This document shows, piece after piece, positions 1 through 6,763 of a DNA stretch of 32,460 nucleotides. Within the stretch, counting starts at the first letter, position 1. Each line of letters begins with the position of its first letter. The notes beneath the pieces are model-generated. The model worked only from the letters and a program-made list of their open reading frames with translations. It was not told the DNA's origin and searched no databases. This stretch comes from Desulfuromonas sp. Lineage in GTDB: Bacteria > Desulfobacterota > Desulfuromonadia > Desulfuromonadales > Desulfuromonadaceae. Location of the stretch: assembly GCA_028685815.1 (NCBI GenBank), contig JAQUDG010000016.1, positions 1-32,460 on the forward strand, given 5' to 3'. The position numbers were made by a program, and so were the translations under genes.

Positions 1-398
1 ATATTGATTATAGGGTGCGTATAAGCGACATCAACTACGGTGGCCATGTGGCAAATTCAGTTGTGTTGAATTTTTTCCAGGATGCACGCATCGCTTTTCT
101 GGCGTATCTGGGCCCTTTTAGTGAAATGGATATCGGCGATTGTGGTCTGATACAACCCGAAGCGCATGTCAAATATAAGGCAGAAATGTTCCATAATGAT
201 ATCTTGAAGATCTGGGTTGCCGTCACCGAAATAAGGCGCTCTTCTTTTGAACTCAAGTATTGTATCGAGCGTGACACCGCGATTACCGCCGAAGGGACCA
301 CCCCGTTGCTGGCTTACAGCTACGCACGCAAAAAACCTTGCCGCCTGCCGGAAGATTTCCGCGCCGCCCTTGAAAAAGTACTGGTATCCCCAGAATGA
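1..398 (+). CDS. Acyl-CoA thioesterase (4HBT/YbgC-FadM type), 5'-truncated by window edge
   Basis: The reading frame is open to the left edge of the window (codons before the GTG at base 15 are also open), so the listed GTG is probably internal and the gene starts outside. The visible part, about 130 residues, begins with the hot-dog-fold thioesterase signature RISDINYGGHVANS, which carries the Asp/Asn and His region typical of 4-hydroxybenzoyl-CoA-thioesterase-like enzymes. It continues through a beta-rich domain (VKYKAEMFHNDILKIWVAV) typical of the family. Such enzymes hydrolyse acyl-CoA thioesters in the cytoplasm; the substrate cannot be told from sequence. It is followed by the long pyr leader, so it is probably not part of the pyr operon. 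Family assignment is firm; the exact role is open. Confidence 0.8.
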   Translation, partial: IDYRVRISDINYGGHVANSVVLNFFQDARIAFLAYLGPFSEMDIGDCGLIQPEAHVKYKAEMFHNDILKIWVAVTEIRRSSFELKYCIERDTAITAEGTTPLLAYSYARKKPCRLPEDFRAALEKVLVSPE

Positions 399-453
399 AA
401 CCCCTCAGCGATATCAAGCGCAAATAACATTACTGAACATGGGCACTTATTTC

Positions 454-482
454 TTGACGCGCGTGATTGCGCGCGGTAGTTT
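454..482 (+). promoter_or_regulatory. Candidate sigma-70 promoter for the pyr leader
   Basis: TTGACG (454-459) is followed after 17 bp by TAGTTT (477-482), a plausible -35/-10 pair. It would start the transcript near base 490 and give a leader of about 340 nt before pyrR. The spacer contains a 6-bp inverted repeat (CGCGCG, 458-463 and 470-475). The -10 match is only moderate, so this is a candidate and not a certain promoter. Confidence 0.4.
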
Positions 483-565
483 GTCGGCATTTATTATGCT
501 TCGCATAGAGTAGAGCTTTGCGAGGGTACAGCCCTAGAAATAATAGCAATAGAGTCAACACATAT

Positions 566-599
566 CCTTTTAAGCTGATCCAGAGAGGTCTGCAAGGGG
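566..599 (+). promoter_or_regulatory. PyrR-binding RNA loop (anti-antiterminator) in the pyrR leader
   Basis: The stretch GATCCAGAGAGGTCT (577-591) closely matches the PyrR RNA-binding consensus known from Bacillus pyr leaders (ARUCCNGNGAGRYU), including the invariant UCC-AGAGAGG core. Flanking bases (CCTTTTAAGC upstream, GCAAGGGG downstream) can pair imperfectly to close a stem. It lies 237-251 bases upstream of the pyrR start and upstream of a terminator, which is the expected order for PyrR attenuation. UMP-bound PyrR would stabilise this hairpin. Match seen in sequence; mechanism inferred from the family. Confidence 0.65.
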
Positions 600-694
600 T
601 TAAAATGCCCGAACCATTCATCAAGTTCATGTCAGCAGTATTCTTGCCTCTGCAAGATATTTTCGCCTATTATTCAGTTCCTGAAAATATAAAT

Positions 695-734
695 AAAACC
701 TGCCTGACCTGCGTAGTGCTGGCCGGGTTTTTTT
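695..734 (+). terminator. Intrinsic terminator/attenuator in the pyr leader
   Basis: GCCTGACC (702-709) pairs with GGCCGGGT (721-728) with one A-C mismatch and G-U wobbles. An outer AAACC/GGGTTT pairing is also possible. The stem is followed by a T run up to base 734. The terminator lies ahead of pyrR inside the leader, so it acts as an attenuator. The 5' strand GACCT (706-710) is complementary to AGGTC (586-590) inside the PyrR loop, giving a possible antiterminator pairing. Confidence 0.65.
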
Positions 735-827
735 GTACCTGTTTTTTGCATTTTCTGCATTTATCTACATGCAGGGTGCAGATGTATCCGTTGTAGTTAA
801 ATCGTGGAAGACATTATAGGAGGTTCT

Positions 828-1367
828 ATGCCCGGACTCTGCACCATACTCCTGGATAACGAGTCGATTCGCCGTGCGGTCACTCGTATCAGTCATCAGT
901 TGCTGGAAAAAAACAAAGGTTGTGAAAATATGGTGCTGATTGGAATCCGCACCGGCGGAGATCACCTTGCACGCATGATTCAGCACCGCATTGTAGAAAT
1001 TGAAGGAATTGAAGTCCCGCTGGGAATTGTCGATGTCACCATGTATCGCGATGATGTTGGCAGCTCCCGTGAACTGCGCCCCGTGGGTAAGACTGAAATC
1101 CCCTTTAAGCTCGGCAAGCGCAACGTGATTCTGGTAGATGAGGTGCTGCAAACAGGTAGAACCATTCGTGCCGCCATGGACGCCATTATGGATATAGGCC
1201 GTCCGGCCAGCATACAGCTCGCGGTTCTGATAGACCGGGGACATCGAGAGCTGCCCATTCGGGCTGACTACGTTGGACGCAATGTCCCCACCGCCAGTGA
1301 AGAACAGATAGAGGTTGAGTTTGACTCAAGCGGACAGGCCCATGAGGTAAGACTGCTGAAACCTTGA
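828..1367 (+). CDS. pyrR: PyrR bifunctional pyr operon regulator / uracil phosphoribosyltransferase
   Basis: PyrR binds pyr leader RNA in a UMP-dependent way and has weak uracil phosphoribosyltransferase activity. The 179-residue length is normal for the family. The PRPP-binding motif VILVDEVLQTGRT lies at about residues 100-112, and the C-terminal LPIRADYVGRNVPT block is typical. The ORF track begins at a GTG at 804, but ATG 828 is preferred: AGGAGG (818-823) sits 4 bases upstream, and the added N-terminal residues do not belong to the family. The gene is first in the pyrR-pyrB-pyrC operon, and its own leader carries the RNA site it would bind, so autoregulation is likely. Confidence 0.93.
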   Translation: MPGLCTILLDNESIRRAVTRISHQLLEKNKGCENMVLIGIRTGGDHLARMIQHRIVEIEGIEVPLGIVDVTMYRDDVGSSRELRPVGKTEIPFKLGKRNVILVDEVLQTGRTIRAAMDAIMDIGRPASIQLAVLIDRGHRELPIRADYVGRNVPTASEEQIEVEFDSSGQAHEVRLLKP

Positions 1368-1403
1368 AAAGGTGCATTACACCTGAGCATGGAGAAAACA
1401 CCT

Positions 1404-2336
1404 ATGGCATTTGCACACAAACATTTTATTAGCACCAAGGTATTGTCACGTGAAGACATCGACCTCATTCTCACGACAGCGCAGAGTTTCAAGGAGATCA
1501 ATCAGCGCGACATTAAAAAAGTGCCCACGTTGCGGGGTAAGAGCATCATCAATCTTTTTTACGAAAACAGTACCAGAACCCGAACCTCATTCGAGTTGGC
1601 TGGCAAGAGGATGTCTGCTGACACCATCAACATAACTTCCGCTTCTTCATCAGTCACCAAGGGGGAAACCCTTGAAGATACAGCCAAAAACATCGAAGCG
1701 ATGGACGCCGATATCATCGTGATGCGCCACCCTGCATCGGGCGCACCGGACTACCTCGCAAAGCGCTTAAGTCGTTGCGCGGTTATCAATGCGGGCGATG
1801 GCGCGCACGAGCACCCGAGCCAGGCCATGCTTGATCTTATGACCATTAAAGAACATAAGGGGACGCTGGAAGGATTGACCGTTGCGATCATCGGCGATAT
1901 CGCCCGTAGCCGGGTCGCGCGTTCAGACCTGTATGCACTCCGGACTATGGGAGCCACGGTGCGACTGGCGGGACCTGCCACCATGTTGCCACCAGGCTTG
2001 GATAAGCTCGGCGCGGAGGTGTATACCGATATTAATGCCGCGATCAAAGACGCCGATGTAATTATTATGCTCAGGATTCAGCTGGAACGCGAAGGGGGGA
2101 GCAAGCTGCTGCCTACCAAGCGTGAATATGCCCAGTTTTTTGCGCTCAATCCAGGAAACCTGAAGCTAGCCAAACCGGATGCCATCATTATGCATCCCGG
2201 ACCGCTGAATCGCGGGGTGGAGATCTCATCCTATGTAGCCGATGGAAAACAGAGCGTTATCCTGGAACAGGTAGAAAACGGTGTGGCGGTCAGAATGGCA
2301 CTCTTGTACCTGTTGGCAGGCGGAAATGATGCTTGA
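1404..2336 (+). CDS. pyrB: Aspartate carbamoyltransferase catalytic chain
   Basis: This enzyme condenses carbamoyl phosphate with L-aspartate to carbamoyl aspartate, the committed step of pyrimidine synthesis. The 310 residues carry STRTRTSFE (about 56-64, carbamoyl phosphate binding), [10 protein letters not shown] (about 137) and [11 protein letters not shown] near the C-terminus. The ORF track starts at ATG 1389. ATG 1404 is preferred because GGAG (1391-1394) lies 9 bases before it and the encoded MAFAHKHF is the usual N-terminus. It sits between pyrR and pyrC with short gaps. No pyrI regulatory chain or separate inactive dihydroorotase was seen nearby, and pyrC itself appears active. Confidence 0.95.
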   Translation: MAFAHKHFISTKVLSREDIDLILTTAQSFKEINQRDIKKVPTLRGKSIINLFYENSTRTRTSFELAGKRMSADTINITSASSSVTKGETLEDTAKNIEAMDADIIVMRHPASGAPDYLAKRLSRCAVINAGDGAHEHPSQAMLDLMTIKEHKGTLEGLTVAIIGDIARSRVARSDLYALRTMGATVRLAGPATMLPPGLDKLGAEVYTDINAAIKDADVIIMLRIQLEREGGSKLLPTKREYAQFFALNPGNLKLAKPDAIIMHPGPLNRGVEISSYVADGKQSVILEQVENGVAVRMALLYLLAGGNDA

Positions 2337-2369
2337 TAAGCTATTTTTTATGCATAAAAGGTAGGTGCC

Positions 2370-3647
2370 ATGAAAACCATTATAAAAAACGGAAGAGTAA
2401 TAGATCCAGCGCAGAATATTGACGCTATCTTGGATGTAGTGATCAGTGCCGGATGTATTGAAAGCATCGCCGCGCAGGTGCAGCCAGCAGCAGATGACCA
2501 GGTGATAGATGCTACCGGCTTACTGATAACTCCTGGGTTGGTGGATATACACGTGCATTTGCGCGATCCGGGGTATGAGTACAAAGAAGATATCGTCTCC
2601 GGAACTAGGGCCGCCGCCGCCGGAGGCTTTACCTCTGTTGCCTGTATGCCCAATACCAACCCAAGTAACGACAATAAAGCCATTACGCGGTATATGATCC
2701 AAAAAGCCGAACTTGAAGGTTACGCCAATGTATTTCCTATCTGCAGCATCACCAAAGGACAACAAGGGGATTCGCTGGTGGAGATGGGCGACCTCAAGCT
2801 GGCCGGCTGCGTTGGTTTTTCCGATGACGGCCTGAATGTGGAAGATGGGGCGATGTTGCGCCACGCCATGGAGTATGCGCAGGGATTTGATATGCCTATC
2901 ATCGCCCACTCCGAGGACGAATCTATCAAAGACGGGGGGGTTATGAACGAAGGCCCGCTTTCCACCGAACTCGGATTGACTGGAAACCCGTGGGTGTCTG
3001 AGGCGGCGAGTGTCGCTCGCGATATTATGCTGGCAGAGCTTACCGGCGCCCGTCTGCACATATGTCATATCTCCTCCAAACGCACCGTTGAGCTGGTCCG
3101 GGAAGCCAAACAGCGTGGGGTCCGAGTCACTTGTGAGGTTACTCCCCACCATTTTACTCTGACCGAAGAAGCTGTGCGTGGTTACGAAGTAAATGCCAAG
3201 GTTGGTCCACCGCTGCGTACTGCCGCCGATGTTGCTGCCATGAAAGAGGGTCTGCGAGATGGCACCATCGATGCTATTGCGACCGACCACGCTCCGCATC
3301 ATATCGATGATAAAAACATGGAATTTGTTTACGCCGCATTCGGCATGATCGGGCTGGAAACTGCGCTTCCGCTGTCTCTGCGCTTGGTCGATGAGGGGGT
3401 GCTTTCGCTCAATGAGGTTATTGCGTGCCTGAGTTGTAAGCCCGCGAATGTACTCAGAATCCCACGCGGAACCCTGATCGCTGGCGCTGTAGCTGATATC
3501 GCCCTGATCAACCTCGAGCACACGTGGGAAGTGACGCGCCAGAGTATACGCTCGCGCTCGTTTAACACCCCGTTTGAGCAACAGAGCATGAAAGGGAAGG
3601 CTGTTATGACCCTGCGGGCTGGAAGAGTGGTCCACAAAGAGATATAA
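2370..3647 (+). CDS. pyrC: Dihydroorotase, type I
   Basis: Cyclises N-carbamoyl-aspartate to dihydroorotate using two zinc ions. The 425-residue protein has the amidohydrolase HxH metal motif DIHVHLRDPG (His61, His63), MPNTNPSND for substrate binding, DDGLNVED, a metal His in IAHSEDE, and TPHHFTLTE and DAIATDHAPHH with the catalytic Asp. All residues expected for an active type I enzyme are present, unlike the inactive pseudo-DHOases found in some operons. AGGTAGG a few bases before ATG 2370 supports the start. It is the last gene of the pyr cluster here; carA/carB, which I recall following pyrC in Geobacter-type genomes, are absent. Confidence 0.95.
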   Translation: MKTIIKNGRVIDPAQNIDAILDVVISAGCIESIAAQVQPAADDQVIDATGLLITPGLVDIHVHLRDPGYEYKEDIVSGTRAAAAGGFTSVACMPNTNPSNDNKAITRYMIQKAELEGYANVFPICSITKGQQGDSLVEMGDLKLAGCVGFSDDGLNVEDGAMLRHAMEYAQGFDMPIIAHSEDESIKDGGVMNEGPLSTELGLTGNPWVSEAASVARDIMLAELTGARLHICHISSKRTVELVREAKQRGVRVTCEVTPHHFTLTEEAVRGYEVNAKVGPPLRTAADVAAMKEGLRDGTIDAIATDHAPHHIDDKNMEFVYAAFGMIGLETALPLSLRLVDEGVLSLNEVIACLSCKPANVLRIPRGTLIAGAVADIALINLEHTWEVTRQSIRSRSFNTPFEQQSMKGKAVMTLRAGRVVHKEI

Positions 3648-3652
3648 AAAAG

Positions 3653-3685
3653 ACGCTTGTAGAGCTTGACGTTCGTCACAAGCGT
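3653..3685. repeat. 8-bp perfect inverted repeat overlapping the greA-side promoter
   Basis: ACGCTTGT (3653-3660) and ACAAGCGT (3678-3685) are perfect inverted copies, with a smaller nested pair GACG/CGTC (3668-3671, 3674-3677). The repeat starts six bases after the pyrC stop and encloses the -35 element and part of the spacer of the next promoter. There is no T run after it on the plus strand, so it is a poor terminator for pyrC; on the minus strand it is followed by six T. An operator or a processing hairpin are both possible. Confidence 0.5.
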
Positions 3686-3694
3686 GGGTATAAT
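3666..3694 (+). promoter_or_regulatory. Strong sigma-70 promoter upstream of greA
   Basis: TTGACG (3666-3671) and a perfect TATAAT (3689-3694) are separated by exactly 17 bp. This is the best promoter match in the window and predicts a start near base 3701. It gives a leader of about 200 nt before greA, most of which can be folded. Confidence 0.8.
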
Positions 3695-3700
3695 TCTTAC

Positions 3701-3875
3701 CCTTAGATTAGGAAAATAGAAGCGTTTTTGGGGAATTAAGCGAGGTACACTCGAAGTAATTATGTCCTGAGCACTTCATGCAAAAACGCCAACGTTAGCA
3801 TATAAAATTGGACTGAAGAGTTAAAGTTACGGGTGGGCCATGAGCCTGCCCGTAACTTTATTGCTTTAATACACA
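3701..3875 (+). ncRNA. Structured leader RNA or small RNA upstream of greA (unassigned)
   Basis: The predicted transcript contains a 9-bp perfect closing stem, GCGTTTTTG (3722-3730) with CAAAAACGC (3781-3789). Inside it an arm is formed by AATTA/TAATT (3734-3738, 3757-3761) and CGAG/CTCG (3741-3744, 3750-3753) around a GTACA loop. A second hairpin of 17 pairs with two wobbles follows (3822-3838 with 3844-3860, loop CATGA) and runs into TTGCTTTAAT. I do not recognise a known riboswitch consensus. It could be a cis-regulatory leader or a terminated small RNA comparable in position to the E. coli greA leader RNA GraL. Confidence 0.5.
3822..3870 (+). terminator. 17-bp hairpin with weak T tail before greA
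   Basis: TAAAGTTACGGG (3822-3833) pairs perfectly with CCCGTAACTTTA (3849-3860), extended inward by five more pairs to a 5-nt loop. The downstream TTGCTTTAAT is only moderately T-rich, so termination is probably partial. It ends about 40 bases before the greA start and so could attenuate greA. Confidence 0.5.
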
Positions 3876-3901
3876 AAATAGAGAAAATAAAGGAATTTGC
3901 C

Positions 3902-4378
3902 ATGTCAGACTCAATTCCCATGACCCCTGTGTCGTACGATAAACTCCGCCAGGAACTGAAGCAGCGTATGCGCGTTGATCGCCCCAAGGTGGTGGAGGAT
4001 ATCGCCGAAGCCAGATCACATGGCGATCTGTCAGAAAATGCCGAGTACGATGCTGCCAAGGATCGGCAGGGGTATATTGAAGCCCGCATCAAGGATCTCA
4101 ACGATAAAATTGCGCGCGCTGAAGTGATTGACCCCACAAAGATTGAATCGGACAAAATTGTTTTTGGGGCCACTGTCACTCTGTATGATGTGGATAACGA
4201 GACAGAGGTGGTGTATCAGATTGTTGGAGAGGATGAGGCTGACATCAAAGAGGCAAAAATTTCTGTTACTTCTCCTGTTGGCAGAGCCCTTATTGGCCAT
4301 GTCGTAGATGATGAAGTTCGAATTAAAGTGCCCGCCGGGCTCAAAGTGTATGAAGTTACTGATATCGAGTATAAATAA
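3902..4378 (+). CDS. greA: Transcription elongation factor GreA
   Basis: GreA rescues backtracked RNA polymerase by stimulating cleavage of the nascent RNA 3' end. The 158-residue length is standard. The N-terminal coiled coil carries the acidic tip sequence ARSHGDLSENAEYDAAKDRQ (about 40-60), with the Asp/Glu residues that act in the polymerase secondary channel. The C-terminal FKBP-like domain ends IKVPAGLKVYEVTDIEYK. The ORF track extends to 3833 through the leader hairpin; ATG 3902 with AAAGGA upstream gives the family N-terminus and is preferred. It overlaps the DUF1858 gene by one base (TAATG), so the two are translated from one message, probably with recG. Confidence 0.95.
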   Translation: MSDSIPMTPVSYDKLRQELKQRMRVDRPKVVEDIAEARSHGDLSENAEYDAAKDRQGYIEARIKDLNDKIARAEVIDPTKIESDKIVFGATVTLYDVDNETEVVYQIVGEDEADIKEAKISVTSPVGRALIGHVVDDEVRIKVPAGLKVYEVTDIEYK

Positions 4379-4587
4379 TGAGTATGCCACGTATAGATTT
4401 AAACACTAAAATGGTTGATATCCTTCGTCTCTATCCCGAGGCTCAAGTAGTGCTTGGCGAGTTTGGCCTGCATTGTTCGAGTTGCTCTGGGGCTAAACAT
4501 GAGTCGCTGCGCCACGGGGCTATAAATCATGGGCTTGATCCAGAAGAACTGCTTGCCCGTCTGATCGCTCTGACAGAGCACCCCTGA
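4378..4587 (+). CDS. DUF1858 domain protein (small CxxC protein)
   Basis: A 69-residue protein made of one DUF1858 domain: IDLNTKMVDILRLYPEAQVVLGEFGLHCSSCSGAKHESL, with the conserved C-x-x-C pair and a helical second half ending in DPEELLARL. The family is common in anaerobes, alone or fused to hybrid-cluster or disulfide-related proteins. Its function is not settled; metal or redox sensing through the cysteines is a reasonable guess only. The start overlaps the greA stop by one base, so expression is coupled to greA. A second in-frame ATG at 4384 could also be used. Confidence 0.85.
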   Translation: MSMPRIDLNTKMVDILRLYPEAQVVLGEFGLHCSSCSGAKHESLRHGAINHGLDPEELLARLIALTEHP

Positions 4588-4617
4588 GCTGAACAGCGCT
4601 GACTGTCTAGATATAGG

Positions 4618-6729
4618 ATGACGCGTTCTAATTATGCAGAAAGCGAGCTTTTATCCCCTCTTACGAAGCTCAAAGGGGTTGGTGACCGCCTGCGTGAAAA
4701 ACTTGCACGTCTGAACTTGCACACCATTGAAGATCTACTTTATCATCTCCCCGCTCGCTATGAAGATCGACGCCACCTAACGACCGTAAGCAATCTTGGT
4801 GCTGGGCAGAGCGCCCCTTTTCGTGCGCGGGTAATTAGTGCTGCCGAAATTAAGCGTGGAGGTAGAGGGCCCAAAGCTGTTTTTGAGGCTCTAGTGGGGG
4901 ATGAAACTGGGACGATCGCACTTAAGTGGTTCCACTACCAGCGCAACTGGATGGAGCGCTCCTACCGTCCCGGACGCGAAATTTTAGGCTTTGGTGAGGT
5001 ACGTACCTTCGGCCCCAATCGCGAAATTCTCCACCCTGAGGTTGAATTTGATCCGGACGCGCAACTGGACGCGCGCATCCTGCCCATCTATCCACTCACT
5101 GAAGGAATAAGCCAGCAGAGGATGCGCTCTTTGGTGCATGCAGCGGTGGCAACATATGCTGGCTTGCTGCGATCAGAAATTCCCAAATATCTACGTACCA
5201 GGCATTCCTTGTTGGACCTGAATGAAGCGATTTATCAGGTCCATAATCCGGACAATAACGTCGCTATAGAGAAATTACAGGATCGTACTTCGATGGCGCA
5301 CCGGAGTTTGATCTACGCCGACTTCTTTTATTTGCAGTTAGGTCTGGCTTTACGCCAGGATCGACAGAACAAACAAAGCGGGCGCGCATTCGCAGTCTCC
5401 CATCGCTACACGCGTCCACTCCTAGAACAACTTCCGTTTCAACTCACCCCAGCGCAAAAGCGTGTTTTAAGTGAAATCAAGCACGATATGATGGCGCCAG
5501 CTCCCATGCACCGTCTGCTGCAGGGGGACGTCGGCAGCGGCAAGACCATTGTAGCTCTCCTGAGTGCGCTGATCGCTGTAGAGAACGGCGCACAAGTGGG
5601 GATAATTGCCCCTACAGAAATTCTGGCGGAACAGCACTACCGTTTTTTTGCTACCTGGCTGCCAAATCTGCAGTTGAACATCGCACTTCTGACCGGCTCC
5701 ACCCCAGGGCGCAGGCGTAAAGAGCTTTTGCATCAATTGGCCACGGGTGAGCTGCATACCATAGTGGGAACCCATGCGTTGCTCCAAGACGATGTACGGT
5801 TTAACGATCTCGGTTTGGGGATTATCGACGAACAGCATCGCTTCGGAGTTAAACAGCGCAATTCGTTGCGTAAAAAAGGGAGTAACCCCGATATTCTGGT
5901 TATGACCGCGACCCCCATCCCGCGAACCCTGTCGATGACCCTGTATGGTGAATTGCGAATCTCGATTATTGATCAATTGCCTCAGGGGCGTATCCCCGTT
6001 GTGACTAGGGTTCTGTCTGAGGCCAAGCGCGCTGGACTGTATAATTTCATCAAAGAGCAGACTCAGGCCGGATTCCAGAGTTATTTTATTTATCCACTAG
6101 TGGAAGAATCCGAAACCTTGGAACTTAAAGCAGCACAAGATGCGTTTATTCAACTAAATGATGACCTTGGTGATGTTTGCCGCGTAGGGCTCCTGCACGG
6201 ACGTATGCGCAGTGCGGATAAAGATGCGGTTATGACCAGCTTCAAACAGGGTGAGCTAGATGTGCTTGTGGCCACGACGGTTATTGAAGTTGGAATTGAT
6301 GTACCCAATGCAAGCGTTATGGTTATCGAACATGCGGAGCGCTTCGGTTTGGCACAATTGCATCAGTTACGCGGTCGGGTAGGGCGCGGTGCGCAGAAGA
6401 GTTACTGCTTTTTGTTCCATTCCCACAATTGTTCCGCCCAAGGGAGGGAGCGTCTGCATATTATGGAGAGATACCGCGACGGCTTTAACATCGCCGAAGC
6501 TGACTTGCAGTTGCGCGGTCCGGGTGAGTTCCTGGGCACCCAGCAATCAGGGTTGCCTGAATTCAGGGTGGCGGATCTGCTCGCTGATCGAGAAATCCTC
6601 GAATACGCGCGGGCAGATGCCTTTGAATGCATAGCTGCAGATGCATTACAGCGGGCGGAATTGGCCCCCATGCTGGAAACCATGGAACGCCGGTGGGGAG
6701 AAAAGCTAGAGCTTGCCGATGTTGGCTAG
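4618..6729 (+). CDS. recG: ATP-dependent DNA helicase RecG
   Basis: RecG remodels stalled replication forks and branch-migrates Holliday junctions. The 703 residues hold an N-terminal wedge/OB domain (start LTKLKGVGDRLREKLARL, then VFEALVGDETGTIALKWFH). The helicase core carries Walker A GDVGSGKT (about 303-310), a DEQH box (about 404-407), MTATPIPRTLSM, and the C-terminal helicase motifs VIEVGIDVPNAS and HQLRGRVGRG, ending with a typical LRGPGEFLGTQQSG block. The ribosome site before ATG 4618 is weak (ATAGG). It lies 30 bases after the DUF1858 gene on the same strand, probably in one operon with greA. It converges on the hydrolase gene downstream. Confidence 0.95.
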   Translation: MTRSNYAESELLSPLTKLKGVGDRLREKLARLNLHTIEDLLYHLPARYEDRRHLTTVSNLGAGQSAPFRARVISAAEIKRGGRGPKAVFEALVGDETGTIALKWFHYQRNWMERSYRPGREILGFGEVRTFGPNREILHPEVEFDPDAQLDARILPIYPLTEGISQQRMRSLVHAAVATYAGLLRSEIPKYLRTRHSLLDLNEAIYQVHNPDNNVAIEKLQDRTSMAHRSLIYADFFYLQLGLALRQDRQNKQSGRAFAVSHRYTRPLLEQLPFQLTPAQKRVLSEIKHDMMAPAPMHRLLQGDVGSGKTIVALLSALIAVENGAQVGIIAPTEILAEQHYRFFATWLPNLQLNIALLTGSTPGRRRKELLHQLATGELHTIVGTHALLQDDVRFNDLGLGIIDEQHRFGVKQRNSLRKKGSNPDILVMTATPIPRTLSMTLYGELRISIIDQLPQGRIPVVTRVLSEAKRAGLYNFIKEQTQAGFQSYFIYPLVEESETLELKAAQDAFIQLNDDLGDVCRVGLLHGRMRSADKDAVMTSFKQGELDVLVATTVIEVGIDVPNASVMVIEHAERFGLAQLHQLRGRVGRGAQKSYCFLFHSHNCSAQGRERLHIMERYRDGFNIAEADLQLRGPGEFLGTQQSGLPEFRVADLLADREILEYARADAFECIAADALQRAELAPMLETMERRWGEKLELADVG

Positions 6730-6763
6730 AAAGTGGTTTTGTATGCAGGTCAGCTTCATTAGG

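Noticed and set aside
518-796. 92-aa plus-strand ORF in the pyr leader as a normal gene
   Set aside because: It spans the PyrR loop and the terminator, has no family resemblance, and its upstream part lacks a ribosome site. Only its internal ATG 605 is kept as a leader-ORF possibility.
765-1244. 159-aa minus-strand ORF opposite pyrR
   Set aside because: Antisense shadow of a clear pyrR gene.
2520-3635. 371-aa minus-strand ORF opposite pyrC
   Set aside because: Shadow frame of pyrC; no recognisable domain and pyrC carries every expected motif.
3760-4179. 139-aa minus-strand ORF across the greA leader
   Set aside because: Shadow of greA that also covers the structured RNA; no ribosome site or family.
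5467-5976. 169-aa minus-strand ORF opposite recG
   Set aside because: Shadow of the recG helicase core; no family features.
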